Shown: positions 33,180 to 45,186, numbered from the stretch's first letter. The stretch: DNA of 64,000 nt from Phascolarctos cinereus (GCF_002099425.1 NW_018343954.1:20545501-20609500); one strand, 5' to 3'. Notes: generated from the sequence alone by a model not told the origin. Numbers and translations are program-made.

Positions 33180-34750
33180 TTCAGTGGAATGAGAGGTGGA
33201 ATCATCCTCACTATTTAAATTGTTATTTTTAAATCTTTTTCCCCCAAGAACACAAAGTTTAATTTGTGCTATGTTGAATAATGTGAAACCATTATAATTT
33301 TCCTATAGGTCATGGGAAAAATTATTCTATTATATGCTAATGAAGTCTGTGTCAGTGAAGCCCATCGTGGAATTGTGACTTCAATGCCAGGAAAGTGAAT
33401 GTTGAAGCTCTGACTCCATATCTGGTTTCCTGTTTTTACAGGACAAAGAGAGGCATGGAGAGAAATAATGTGCTCTGAAACTGGACTATGGGATTCTGGT
33501 TTTGTTTATGTCTGCAGTTTAATGGTCTGCTTCAATTCTCTGATGACAGCATTGATTGCTATTACCTGAATCGTAAAAGAGAAAAGCAATAGCAGGATCA
33601 ATTAAATGGAAGTCTAGATCTTCCTTAAAAGTTAAGACCATTCTATAATAGTCATGACCATCTTAATTTGATTGTTGGTAGAAATTTGATCTAAATAAAG
33701 TGGCCTTTTTCATAATTAACCAAAGTGCTTGGATACATGAAAGGGGGAAAAAAAAACAAAATAGAAGTCTTTTTCTTTGTTAGGTGGAATGGCTGCTTGA
33801 GTAATCCAGAAGTTACTGTGATTGCTAAACTGTTATTCAAGTTGTATTTTTAAGCACCAGGGTCCATATTCAGCCCTAGAGCTTAAAAAACATCTCCCTG
33901 GCATAGTATTTAAAATGAAACTTAACAGGTTTGATGTTAGGATCATGATTGATGCAACATTGGCAAGTTTTCACATCCCCTTCTTCCTGGAGTTAAATCC
34001 ATTACAGTAATTTTAATTAGTATAGTTACAGAAACAGAAAATATGTTGGGGGGGGGACAACTGCTACCCTTGTCAAAATATTGCTCTATAAAATATTATT
34101 TTGAATAATTAATTATATTACTTTAACTACTTTAACAGCATACAAGGAAAAATGCTTATAAATAGTAGACCTGTTTTTAATGATTCCAAATACAATTCAT
34201 GATGTGATACAATGCACATGAAATGATTATACCATAAATCACCTCCCTGACAAAATCACAAGTCAATTTACATGTTCTTTTTTAATCCTTATAATTTAAA
34301 GTACAATGAAGGGACATGATTTTTCATTCATTTTCCACAGCTAGGAAAAGAAAGAGAAGGCTTAAATTGTTCGTACAAGGTCATGAAGAAAATCTGCTAC
34401 AGAACTGGCAATGGAAGAAAGGGAGTTAGGCTGGAATCAGAGACATTACCATCATTCATCTATCCATTCATTCAACAAACAATTGTTAAATGATCATTAT
34501 GTAGACATTATTGATTCAATAATATTGAAACCAAGTTCTTGGCTTACAGTTTTAATGCCCACTATTGTCTGTCCAATATTTTTAACTCTTTAATTTCCCC
34601 CATATACTTTTGAAGATACTGTCCCCTCCAGTCCTTTATTCCCCAAATCCTGGAGCATGCAATGGATTTTTACTTAGTTCCTTGTTAGCCACCTTCGCTT
34701 GAGCCTTACTCCTGTGTCAATGAATCATATTTAGCGGGCAGATCCACTGG
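33180..34750. other. Repeat-poor block; no gene recognised
   Basis: No transposon seen over 1.5 kb. The part 33330-33560, with 'ttttacaggacaaagagagg', has a mixed base composition and could be a conserved non-coding element; frames are at most 62 codons. Confidence 0.45.
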
Positions 34751-34759
34751 ACATGATCT

Positions 34760-35035
34760 ATTCAGGTTAGAGGAAGCAATGTGCAATAGATAGAATGCTG
34801 GACCTGAGATAAAAAATGATCAGAAGTTGAAATCCTGCATCATACACTGATGTGATGAACTCTGTTTCCCTGGACAAGTCATGGAAACCTTCAGGGGTTC
34901 AGTTATCTTATCTATAAAACAGATATATATTCATAACACCTGCTTTATAGAGTTGTAAAGATCAAATGAAAAAGTGAATGAAAAGTGCTTTATACATTTT
35001 AAAGCAGTGAATGTAACCCTAGTATCAAAGCCCTT
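34760..35035 (+). repeat. CORE-SINE (MON1 type), plus strand
   Basis: 'gaggaagcaatgtgcaatag', 'atagaatgctggacctgaga', 'gaagttgaaatcctgcatca', 'ctggacaagtcatggaaacc', 'ggttcagttatcttatctat', 'aaagtgctttatacatttta'. Full-length plus-strand copy. Confidence 0.88.
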
Positions 35036-35039
35036 TGTC

Positions 35040-36650
35040 ACTTGATTCTCACTTTATTGGTGGAGATCAATGTCACTGCCCTGCAAGAAGGGCAGGGTGA
35101 AGTTGGTAAGAGTAAGAAGAGAGTTTTTCAGTTCTTCAGTGTCTTGGAGTCTTATTCAAGCAAGGAGACACTTTGAGCACTTATGGCTTCCATCTTTGAG
35201 ATGGAAGAAGGAAGAGGCCAACCCTACTTCAGGTTGTTGGAGGAAAAGACTTTGGAAAGACATGAGAAGAGCTAGCAGTCTCCATTATGTCTGTATCTCC
35301 AGCTTGCTATAGTAGAAACTTTAGGAAATTTCCCTTTGGGTGAGATCTGGGACTTTCTTTCTTAGTTGAATTGAGTTATCTCACTCCCAAAGGGAGAGTT
35401 CTTTCACTCTATATCACCTGCAAAATATTATTTGATTTACATTTTCTCTGATTTCTGTTTTGCTACAATTTGGATAAATGAATTTCTTTTCTAAGTTATA
35501 CACACACATATTACAAATGTATCATATATATACATATGTACATTTATGTATATTCATTGGGGAACTGGTATTTGATGGAAAAAGGGATTAAGCTACAGAT
35601 GTGATGTTTGGAGTCATCTTTTCCCCCAATAATGACACAATGATCAGGATTCAGGTTGGATCTGTCCATATGTCCTAAAATAACAATATCTAAGGGAGAA
35701 GATAGCTATAATTCTAGCCTTGTTCCCCTCTTTTTGATGAAAGCAGAGTAGTCTTTGGCACTAACATCCTGCTTCTTCTACTGGTAGGATTTAGTCTCCC
35801 TTGGAGAAGGGTAAAGGGAGAAGGGGCTAGAGATGTTTCTTATGACTCCTTTCTTGGCAAAACATGGGCCAATATGTGGAGGCTTCTCTCTCTCTCTCTG
35901 AATTTGGTGGTAAAACATTCAGATCATGTCCTGAATTGGGCAGTAGTGAATATATGGTGAAATTATTAGTTAAAGTACAATACTTTTATTTATTTATTTT
36001 TACTCTACAAAATACTTCATGAAAATAAAGGCAGATCTAAATAATTGGAGGATTATTAATTACTCATGGTAGACTGAGCTAACATAATAAAATGATATTA
36101 CCTAAGTTAATTTACTTATTCAATGCTGTAATGATCAAAATACCAAAGGATTACTTTATAGAATTAAAAAAAACCCAACTCTATCTGGAGGAACAAAAGA
36201 TCAAAAATCTCAAGAGAAATAATGAAAAAGTGGGAAGAAACAAACCCAGCAGTATTAGGCCTTAAGCTATGTTATAAAACAGACTATCAAAACAGTTTTT
36301 TATTGATTAGAAAGCAGAATGGTCTACAGAACAGATTAGTTATATAACATATAGAAGCAAATAAATCTACCTCTATATACTTCCTATTCCTCTAGTTTAC
36401 TTGCAAAGGTTAGATTTCTAATTTTGACTTTGTTTAGATTTTTCTGAATGAGTTGCTTGGCATGCATGTATGATGATTAGATTGTAACTCTAGATGGGCA
36501 CACATATCTAGCCTTTGACTACAACGTACTTTCCAAATTGAATCCACCTTCCTTGATCTTAAATCAGAACTTCTCAGTGATTCAAGCTCTTCTGTCTTTT
36601 TGGAAATTAAAGCTTGAAGACATACCTTGTCATATTTTTGATCACTTACC
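35040..36650. other. No gene recognised
   Basis: Mostly unique. A frame at 35070-35312 (80 codons, plus) reads through GA-rich DNA with no domain. Short (TC)n at about 35886-35900. The part 36040-36400 is A-rich and may be an eroded LINE; I could not assign it. Confidence 0.4.
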
Positions 36651-36657
36651 CACTGGT

Positions 36658-38131
36658 TTTTTAATAGCATTTTATTTTTCCTAATTACATGTAAAGACAA
36701 TTTTTAGCATTGGATTTTGAGTTCCAGATTTTTCTCCTTCACTCCATCCCTCCCCTCCACTCTTCCTAAAATGGTAGGTTATTTGATGTAGGTTATCCAT
36801 GTGCTATTATGTAAAACATATTTCTGTATTAGTCATGGTTGTGAAAGAAGAAAGAGATTAAAAGGAAAAAAATGAAAAAGAATAAAATAAGTGAAAAATG
36901 TATATTTTGACCTGCATTCAGAGTCCATCAGTTCTTTATCTGGATGTGGATTCCTTCATGAGTCCTTTGTTTGTCTTAGATCATTGTGGGAAGAGCTGAG
37001 TCATTCATAGCTGATCATCACACAATGTTGCTGATACTGTGTACACTGTTTTCCTGGTTCTACTCATTTGACATTCCATCAGTTCATATGTCTTTCCAGG
37101 TTTTTATGAAATCTGCCTATTCATTCCTTATTGCACCATAGTATTCCATTACATTCATATACCACATTTTGTTCAACTATTCCCCAATTGATGGGCATGC
37201 CCTCAATTTCCAATTTTGCCATCACAAAAAAGGGCTGCTATAAATACTTCTGCAAATGTTGGTGTTTTCCCCTTTTTAATGATCTCTTTGGGATACATAC
37301 CTAGTACTAATATTGCTGGATCAAAGGGTATGGGCAGTTTGGTTGCCCTTTGGCCATAGTTCAAATTGCTCTCCAGAATGGTTGGATCAGTCCACAACTC
37401 CACCAACAGTGCATTAGTGTCCCAATTTTGCCATATCTTCTCCAACATTTATCGTTTTCTTTTTTTCTAATATTAGCCAATTTGACAGGTATGAGGTGGT
37501 ATCTAAGAGTTGTTTTAATTTGCATTTGTCTTATCAAAAGTGATAGACCACTTCTTTATATGCCTATAGACAGCTTTGATTTCTGCATCTGAAAACTGCC
37601 TGTTCATATCCTTTGACCATTTATCAGTTGGGGAATAGCTTCTATTCTTGTAAATTGGCCCAGTTCTCTATATATTTAAGAAATGATTCCTTTATCAGAG
37701 ACACTTGCTGTAAAGATTGTTTCCCAGTTTTCTGTTTTCTTTCTAATATTGGTTGCATTGGTTTAGCTTGTGCAAAAGCTTTTTCATTTAATATAATCAA
37801 AATTATCTATGTTATATTTCATAAAACTTTCTATGTCTCATTTGGTCATGAACCAGTAGCTCACTTAACTTTTCCTTTAATAATTTGGATGCTATACCAC
37901 TTGGTGCATATATGTTTAATCTTGATATTACATCATTGTCTAGGGTACCTTTTAGCAAGATGTAGTTTCCTTCCTTATCTCCTCTGATTATGTCTATTTT
38001 TGCCTTTACTTTGTCTGAGATCATGATTGCTACCCTTGCCTTTTTTATTTTTTACTTCAGCTAAAGCATTCTGCTTCAGCCCCTTAACTTTACTCTGTTT
38101 GTGTCACTCTGCTTCAAATATGTTTCTTGGA
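36658..38131 (-). mobile_element. L1 LINE lacking most of ORF2, minus strand
   Basis: 3' end at the left. Frame 37203-37448 encodes the ORF2 C-terminus: LPIPFDPAILVLGMYPKEI and FIAALFCDGKIGN, matching human L1 IPFDPAIPLLGIYPK...MFIAALF. Frame 37812-38024 encodes an endonuclease piece: GDKEGNYILLKGTLDNDV and LNIYAPSG (human RDKEGHYIMVKGS... LNIYAPN), and runs in frame into the C-terminal part at VHDQMRHRKF near 37850. So the endonuclease is joined to the C-terminus and the whole reverse transcriptase is missing. It stops abruptly at about 38131, where HAL1-D begins in the opposite direction. Confidence 0.9.
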
Positions 38132-38975
38132 GGGTGGAGCCAAGATGGCAGAGTAAAAGCAGAGACTTGCTTGAGCTCTCCCCCAGATCCTTCCAAATAC
38201 CTGTAAAAAATATCTCTAAACAAATTCTAGAGCAGCAGAACCCACAAAAAGACAGAGTAAAACAAATCTCCGGCCCAAGACAACTGGGTGGTTGAGAGGA
38301 AAGGTCTATTGCACTGGGCTGGGACAGGAGTGTAGTTCAGTGTGGGCCATGCAGGCAAAGACCAGGCCTCAGTGAACCTGGAGCAGGCCTCAAGGGACTG
38401 AATCACAGGCAGCTGTGGTGGTTTCCAGACTTCTCAAGCCACAAATGCCAATGACAACTTAGAAGTTCAGTAGGAAAGATCTGTTGGACCTTGGTAAGAG
38501 AGGAGCTTGGTCCAGCCACAATCCTAGCACAGCCCTGGCATGGTGGCTGCTTCTGGAGCTCTTGGCCCACAGATGGTGGGGTGAGCAAGTGGGCTAATCA
38601 GACGGGGATTTCAGGGATCTTTTTGCTGGTGCTCAGGCAGGATTCTCTTGTTTTGCCCATGCCTGGATTTGAGTCACAGTCCTGGGTAGTGGTCCTTGGG
38701 TGAGAAGGAGTGCTGGTGTGGTAGAGCATGTGGTGGCAGTAGAGAAGGAATTCTCCTCATAGTTTCAAGGCAGAAAGGAATGCTTGTGGTGACTCATAGA
38801 CCAGAGCACAGGCCAAGAAAGGAGCAGATACCTAGCCCCTGATTGTACCAACTTGGAAGTGCTAAAAATGTATAGGTCTCTAGAAGTATATCTGGAAACA
38901 GCTGCATAAACATCCTGAAACTTGGGACAGTACGTTCTCTACACTGGAAGCAGACTCCTACCTTAACAAAGAGTT
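38132..38975 (+). mobile_element. HAL1-D: 5' part only
   Basis: Begins exactly with the HAL1 5' end (gggtggagccaagatggcag) and follows the 5' UTR to 'ccttaacaaagagtt', the point just before the ORF1 start in HAL1-E, then switches to unrelated sequence. 3'-truncated, with no ORF1 and no tail, which is the reverse of ordinary 5' truncation. It abuts the L1 at 36658-38131 head to head. Confidence 0.85.
38141..38149 (+). promoter_or_regulatory. YY1-type initiator site at HAL1-D 5' end
   Basis: caagatggc inside ggagccaagatggcagag, identical over 14 bases to the start of human L1 (GGAGCCAAGATGGC). Confidence 0.6.
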
Positions 38976-39189
38976 AGTTCTGTATGTATATCTTATATAT
39001 GATCCCTAGACATGTCCACTCTTCCCACCAATGGCATGTATAATTTCAGAATAGACCCAAGCTTTATAAAGGGAAATGTTCCATTGTGCTTTTCTTACTG
39101 TGCTATTTCATTAAAAGATTTGACTTTGAACTCCCTATGTCCTCTGTCTATCTAGTAAAAGTGCAGTAACACAATATTGTTTTAAGAAC

Positions 39190-39830
39190 AATTTCGAGTA
39201 AGACATTTTGACTATTATAAATATATAAATTAGCTACAAAGGACATGTAAAGAAAACACTATCTGAATCCAGACAAAGAACTGATAAATAAAAATATATA
39301 TAGAATGATTTTACATACACACACACACACATATACATATTTGTGTCTAAGTTTAGTCATCTTTAGAGTAGAAGGGGAAATTAAAAAAGTGAAAAACACG
39401 AAATTTAGATGATCACTGTATTATATATGTCAAAGGAATAGCAAATTATACATAATAGATCTGCAGTTTCATGTGCAATCAACTTTTTAAATTCTTCTAT
39501 GTTATGAAAATGTTTGTTTTACATTATAAATTAAGAATTAAATTAAATTTTTTAAAAGTATATATGCCATTCTTTACCCTAGGTCTTAGATGGCAGGTTT
39601 GGTACGTAATAGCCTAGGACAATTTCTTACTTAATTCAGGAAGATTATCTGGGTCTTTAGAGAAATATGGGGAAAAACTGGAATACTTTGTCAAGCTCTT
39701 AAATTAACAGAAAATATCTATAGAGGAAACATAAAGTTTAAGCAAGAAGGGCCATTGTACTATGGAGTAGGTCTACGCGCTATAGAGTCACCATGTTTTG
39801 GCTGCTAAGTATTATAATGGATTATATCTT
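39190..39830. other. No recognised feature
   Basis: AT-rich; a short (AC)n at about 39318-39332. No gene seen. Confidence 0.45.
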
Positions 39831-39832
39831 TG

Positions 39833-40070
39833 AAGGCAGACTTGCCTTGAGACTTGATGGCAGAGAGACCTGAATTTAGATCCTTCCTCAGACATTTAGC
39901 AGCTCTGTGATCCATGCCGTGTTATTTAACCTCTCTCAGGCTAGGTTTTTCGTCTGTAAAATGGGGAATAATAATAGTACCTTACTCAAACAGTTGTTTT
40001 GAGGGTCAAATGAAATAACAGGTAGAGTGCTTTGCAAACCTTAAAATGCTGTATAAATAATAGCTATTAC
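39833..40070 (+). repeat. CORE-SINE (MON1 type), plus strand
   Basis: 'gacctgaatttagatccttc', 'ctcagacatttagcagctct', 'gttatttaacctctctcagg', 'gtctgtaaaatggggaataa', 'agtgctttgcaaaccttaaa', 'atgctgtataaataatagct'. Complete and one of the better preserved copies. Confidence 0.92.
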
Positions 40071-40083
40071 ATTTGAACCTAAT

Positions 40084-40855
40084 GTTGGGAGCTAAGACAT
40101 GACTGGAGACAGAGATGTTTAGAATGTTCTTGATCTCAGGGTACATTTCTATGGCATCTATAATCAACAGGGACAATAGCATAAAAGAAGCTAGGTGTGA
40201 GGAAGTCCCTTGTTTGTTTCTTCATTTCAGCTAAGACACAGATAACATCTTGTCTTCTGCCAAGCTGGGAGTGATCTAGAGAAATGCATTTTATAGTTAA
40301 AGAATAATAATTGTGAAAGAGAAGGATTCCCCTCCAGACCTCAGAAAGGGTTAGTAGTGGCTAATGAAGATGCTATTCAGAATAGTTTTTGGGTCTAAAG
40401 AAAGGGGATATGTGTTTCCTCTACTGATGGGAGCTCAAGATCAGTGTTGTGGGGCACTTTTGAATGTCACCTTTTGAGAAGTGTATAGAAAAAGAGTAGG
40501 GGCCACAAAAAGCATGGTATCTTGTGCTCTCCACTGATTGGGCTGCAGAACTGAAAGAGGAGCTACAAAACTATAGAAGGTAACACCTGCTGGAACCTTG
40601 GCCTACTGACCAAAATCCATACTAGTGTTTGCAGTAACACTTTGTTCAGTGAATGTTGCCTTAGTTGTCAAGAGCTAGGTTTAGTTCTATTCTGTTTTCT
40701 TGTGCCTTTCAATAAAATTTTCTCTGTTTGAGGAGTGCACACTGTCTTATTTGTCAAGAGCTAGGTTTAGTTCCATTCTATTTTCTTTTGACTTTCAAAA
40801 AAAGTTTCTCTGAGTAGCATGCATTGTGTGCTTGCAAAGTGAGTTGGTATCAGTA
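40084..40855 (+). mobile_element. Candidate solo LTR (fossil)
   Basis: Begins TGTTGGGAGC, ends ...GTATCAGTACA, and has an AATAAA signal near 40711 followed by a T-rich, GT-rich stretch as in an R-U5 region. No matching target duplication, second LTR or viral coding region was found, so this is only a candidate. It contains an internal tandem duplication (40667-40812). Confidence 0.25.
40667..40812. repeat. Tandem duplication, period about 83 bp, two copies
   Basis: ttgtcaagagctaggtttag starts both units, at 40667 and 40751, and both run to 'tttctctg'. About six or seven differences over 62 bp. The first unit contains AATAAA and the second has AAAAAAA at that place. Confidence 0.88.
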
Positions 40856-40859
40856 CATT

Positions 40860-42380
40860 GGCATAGGACACACAATGAATTCCCTTGATTTTGGGAGTGG
40901 ATGCTACAAAGCGAAAAAGGTAAAAATCCCTCCAAGTGTACCAGGACCCTTTTTATCCCACAAGAGATCCTTGAACACAAATTCATAAAATAAAATTCAA
41001 GATCTGCATCCTTGTTCCCAGGAAAATTTAAAGACAGGGCATCTCTACATGCACTATCCCTTTTGGCCGTGAAGACTACTCATGTAAACTCATTTTTAGT
41101 TTGTTTCATTAGTTCTACATAGAGGAGAGGTAAAACAAGATAAAACACATATCAAGGTAAAATTCAGTGTGATTGCAACTCCATGTGCCACACACAAATC
41201 ATATGTGCATTGTGACCTGAAACATAAATGAAGGCTTTCCTCTTCTTCTAAGGACAATACCCTTCTATTTACCAGTGCTATATTAGAAATTCTTTTTTAT
41301 GTGCAATTTCATAACTTACTTAAAGTGAAGGACAATCCTTATTCCAAGTTATTATATTTAAAATACATCTTCCTTGAAATTTATCAGGTGGCACATCAGC
41401 TTAATTCTTGAAGAATGTTTTTTTTTCCCTACATAAAGAAGCATATACTTACATCTTGGACCTTAATTCATATACGTGGCTCTTTTAAGGGAGCAGCATA
41501 TCCAAAAAGTTCAAACTACGCCATGCCATATTATCTATAAGGAGAATATCTATCTGTTCAAATGATCCGATTATTTAAATGTATTATTCACAAATTGAGC
41601 AGTATGAATGGAAGTATGTGATCGCAGATAAATTACCTTGGTTAAAAACATTCTAACATGTAAAATTATTCAGATGAATCTCTGACCTCATTAATTTGAA
41701 AGTTTCCTTCCGTGGTGTGACCAATAACTTATCCAGTGCCTCTCCACTGCAACTCTTGGCTATGTCATTCCATAAGTCCACTATAGGGCTTTTCTCCGAC
41801 ATTCTAGTGGCATTTTGTGCTTTCTTCTGACAATTTGAGAGTACCAGTGGAGCCCTCTGGCTGTCCACCTTTAATCTCTGGCCCTTACATCTGACTAGCT
41901 GTTTGGTAAGAGAAATAGTCAAATTCTATTTAATTCAATGTCCTCTTAATAAGCACCCACTAAGGGCAAGACAATATACCATGTCCTTGCCTTCATGGAA
42001 ATTAGGATCCTGTTTTCTTTTAAGTATTTAATTTTCCTACCGTTTTCCTGAGCAACAAAGTCCCTTGAAGTGGGTGAAAGATGGCAAAAAAGAAATAACT
42101 TTTCTAGATTTTTCCATTTAAAACAAATCCCTTATTTAGCTTTTCCTCTCCTTTTTTCTAGAAACGTGACTCACAATGTTATGTAAGTGATCCTGGGTGT
42201 TTCATGACTGAACCAATAGAGCGGGGAAAACAGCCCTACAGCCAAGTAAATCTTTCTAGTTATGTAATTAACCAAAAAGTGCAAAGAATACACAATTCCA
42301 CTGTGCATATTATGTGGTGACTTTTAGAAAGCATTTGATTCAGTACAGTGAAAAAACACCTTAAAACTTCTCTAAAAATG
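40860..42380. other. No gene recognised; one 89-codon frame of note
   Basis: Unique-looking sequence. The minus-strand frame 41653-41922 starts at TTG (first ATG at MSEKSP) and reads 'SEKSPIVDLWNDIAKSCSGE' and 'LDKLLVTPRKETFKLMRSEI'. Its composition is more protein-like than other frames here, but I recognise no family. Confidence 0.35.
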
Positions 42381-42387
42381 CTCTATC

Positions 42388-42530
42388 CACTGCAGATAAG
42401 TAGCTCAGTGGATAGAGCACAGGCCCTGGAGTCTGAAGGACCCGTGTTCAAATCTGACCTCAGACACTGTTTGACACTGGGCAAATCACTTAATCCTCAT
42501 TGCCTTGCAAAAATGAATAAATAAATAAAA
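42388..42530 (+). mobile_element. tRNA-type SINE variant, plus strand
   Basis: 'agtagctcagtggatagagc', 'gaaggacccgtgttcaaatc' (B box), 'ctcagacactgtttgacact', 'gggcaaatcacttaatcctc', 'attgccttgcaaaaatgaat' then (AATA)n. Compared with the copy at 9734 it lacks the 'tactagctgtgtgacc' segment. Confidence 0.88.
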
Positions 42531-42639
42531 ATGTGTCTTCTTTCTATATGTTAAAAATGTCAAAATATTTCTTGAAGGATATAACAACAGATTTTTCATG
42601 AACTTGTTATTATATCAAGTGATTCATAATATGCAAAAA

Positions 42640-43090
42640 CAAGGCCTTGGCCTTAAGAAGCCCACCATCTAATGAGGGAGACAATATACATATACCCCCC
42701 ACAAACAAGATATATACAGGATAAACTATAGATATCTCAGAGGGAGGGGATGAGAAGTAAGGATCACAGGGGAAGGCTTCTTGCAAAAGGCGGTGTTTTA
42801 TCTGAAACCTGAAGGAAGCAGAAAGGATGAGACAAGGAAGGAGAGAATCCCAAGCACAGGGGACAAGGAGGGAAAATGCACAGAGCTGGTAGATGAGAGG
42901 CTCTTATGTGAGGATCAGCCAGGAGGCCAGTGTCACTGGGTTACAGAATATGTGGGGGGTTGCATAAGAAGACTGTGAATGTAGAAAGGGGCCAGGCTAA
43001 AAATGGCTTTAAAAGCCAAACAGAGGGTTTGTATTTGAATCAGAGTATATAAGAGTCAGTAATGAAAGGTAAAAGGGGGCCACTGGTCTA
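42640..43090 (-). repeat. L2-clade LINE 3' part, minus strand
   Basis: 'cccaccatctaatgagggag' (antisense 3' UTR), 'ggaaggcttcttgcaaaagg', 'gaaacctgaaggaagcagaa', 'gaggccagtgtcactgggtt', 'aggggccaggctaaaaatgg' and 'ctttaaaagccaaacagagg' are the reverse complement of L2 ORF2 C-terminal and 3' sequence ('LSLAFKAL' codons near 43010). The 65-codon plus frame across it is a shadow. Confidence 0.8.
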
Positions 43091-43319
43091 GCTTAAATAC
43101 AATTTCCTCCTTCAAAAAATGCTTATTAAATCCAATGCACTGTGAGTGATTTACCTGATCTAATAGAAATTTTAAGAAATATTTTCTTTTTTATTGTAAA
43201 TTCAATAATCATTAATAACCAAACATCCAAGGTCACAAAGAACAACAGTAAAAAAGGACTGTACAAGAAACTTTGAACTTCTACTACATATAGTGTGTAT
43301 TTTTATATCATCTTTATTG

Positions 43320-43426
43320 ATATCTAGCTATCAATCTACTTAATTACCTCTGCATCTCTGTGTGTATCTATTTCTATATCTATATCTTATCTATCATCTA
43401 TCTCTATCTACCTCCATCTACCTATC

Positions 43427-43476
<50 letters not shown>

Positions 43477-43477
43477 A
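43320..43477. repeat. (TATC)n microsatellite
   Basis: Interrupted TATC-type array, perfect over about 43427-43477. Confidence 0.95.
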
Positions 43478-43849
43478 CTTGACCCAACAGTAACAAATTC
43501 CTGTTTTTAATCTCTCCTGCATCTCCCTTCCTTTTCTTCCTAAAACTTTTAAAATTTTAGAGAGTTTTTTATATCTATCACTGTCCATCAATTTACCTCT
43601 CCCCTCAAGTAGACTGTCTTCCTCAAAACAAACGTTTATACGAAAAAACAAACAAACAAACAAATCAACTTACTGAACATATTTGATTCTGTTATCTCTA
43701 GCCTATGGTTACTTTACAGAGAGATGAGAAATATGCTTCATTAATCTTCTGAAATTTGTTGCTACATTAGTCAAATTTGTTGCTACATTAGTCAAAGTCC
43801 TGAGGTCGTTCAGAATTGTCTTAGATTTTATTTATTGTATATAATATAT

Positions 43850-44140
43850 AAATTATTCTCCTGGTTATTCTCATTCGTTGTATCAGTTGATGCAAGGTGT
43901 TCCATATTTCCTTGAATCTGTCAAATTCCTCATTTCTTATGGCACAATAAAATTTCATTGTATTCATATACTCCAAGTTGTTCAACCATTCTCCTGTTGA
44001 TGTGTACCTGTTTTGTTTTCAGTTCAGTAACAAAAAAAAATGCTACTATAAATATTCTTGTACACGTAGGTCCCTTCCCTCTGTCCTTAACCACCTTAGG
44101 GAATGTAGTTCTTATTGCATTCTTAATAATCTATATCATT
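43850..44140 (-). repeat. L1 LINE 3' fragment, minus strand
   Basis: 'cttatggcacaataaaattt', 'cattgtattcatatactcca', 'agttgttcaaccattctcct', 'gctactataaatattcttgt' parallel the better-preserved L1 3' ends at 37130 and 46140. An old copy. Confidence 0.75.
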
Positions 44141-44149
44141 CCTTTTAAA

Positions 44150-45180
44150 GATGAACCTGAGAGTAAGAACTGTTGAGATATATACTGAGATATATTGGGG
44201 CCAAAACAAAAATATCTGAAGTTCATCCTAAGCTCAAGAGACTCTTAGAATGTAAGTATAACATTTGTCTTTGAAAGAGGCTTGGTGATATGATGATATA
44301 GATGTCACTGAAAAAATGTGAAGGGACAAAGGAAATTACTTAAATTTTAGAGTGGAATATGGTGATGATTTTTAGAATAAAGAGAAGAAAGAAATTTAAT
44401 AAAATCCACTTTCAAGTTTTTCATCACATCAGTTTACTAAAAGAAGCCAATATTTAACTTCAATAATAGACTGTCAATCGTGTTATGTTTTTAACATTCT
44501 TTAAATTCTTTGGGCATAGGGCCTCTTAAAAGATTTCTTCTTTAAAGGAAATTATTTAATATTCATTAAGATTCATCTCTAGATGTCATTATTTCTACTC
44601 TGTGGGTTTTTATAGACCATTCTATTGTATTAATGTAATGAGACATTCACATACTATGCCCATGACTATATTAAAAGAACACACTGTTCCTTTTTTTTTC
44701 CCCAGCAAGAGACACAATGTGCTTCAACAAAAATAGCCTCATTTTGTTTTTCTTGTCGTGCTCTAACTCTGAGTATGTCATTCACAGAAGAGTTAAGTAT
44801 TCTACAGATGTTAAAAATCACAAAATTGGAACATTTAAATATGTTATTAAAGAAGCCAAATTACCTGGCGGTGATTGGCTTATTCACTCATATCTAAATC
44901 CTCACTGTAAGTTGTGGTTGCCCACTTTGAATATGCTTTTCCAGGACTTACCAACCTGAAAAGGAAACAATATTACAGTTTTAAAAATGAAAGGAAGTGA
45001 GGCTATTTTAAAATATTTTTTAAATGTACTATAGGTAGAACTGTAAATTAGACTAGTAACTTTGGAAAACAATTTGGAATTATGTGAGAAAAGTAACTAA
45101 AATGACTAAATTCTTCATATCTTTTGATCCCACAACTTGGCATATATCCAAAGAAGCCAAAGACAGAAAGACACAATGTG
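44150..45180. other. No recognised feature
   Basis: AT-rich unique-looking DNA; an 80-codon plus frame at 44717-44959 has no recognisable domain. Confidence 0.4.
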
Positions 45181-45186
45181 TGTGTG

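Noticed and set aside
38980-39185. Possible LTR fragment (tttataaaggg then attaaaagattt)
   Set aside because: TATA-like and poly(A)-like strings alone in AT-rich DNA; no terminal inverted ends, second copy or target duplication.
42781-42978. 65-codon plus-strand frame with charged protein-like sequence
   Set aside because: Antisense of the L2 ORF2 C-terminal region.
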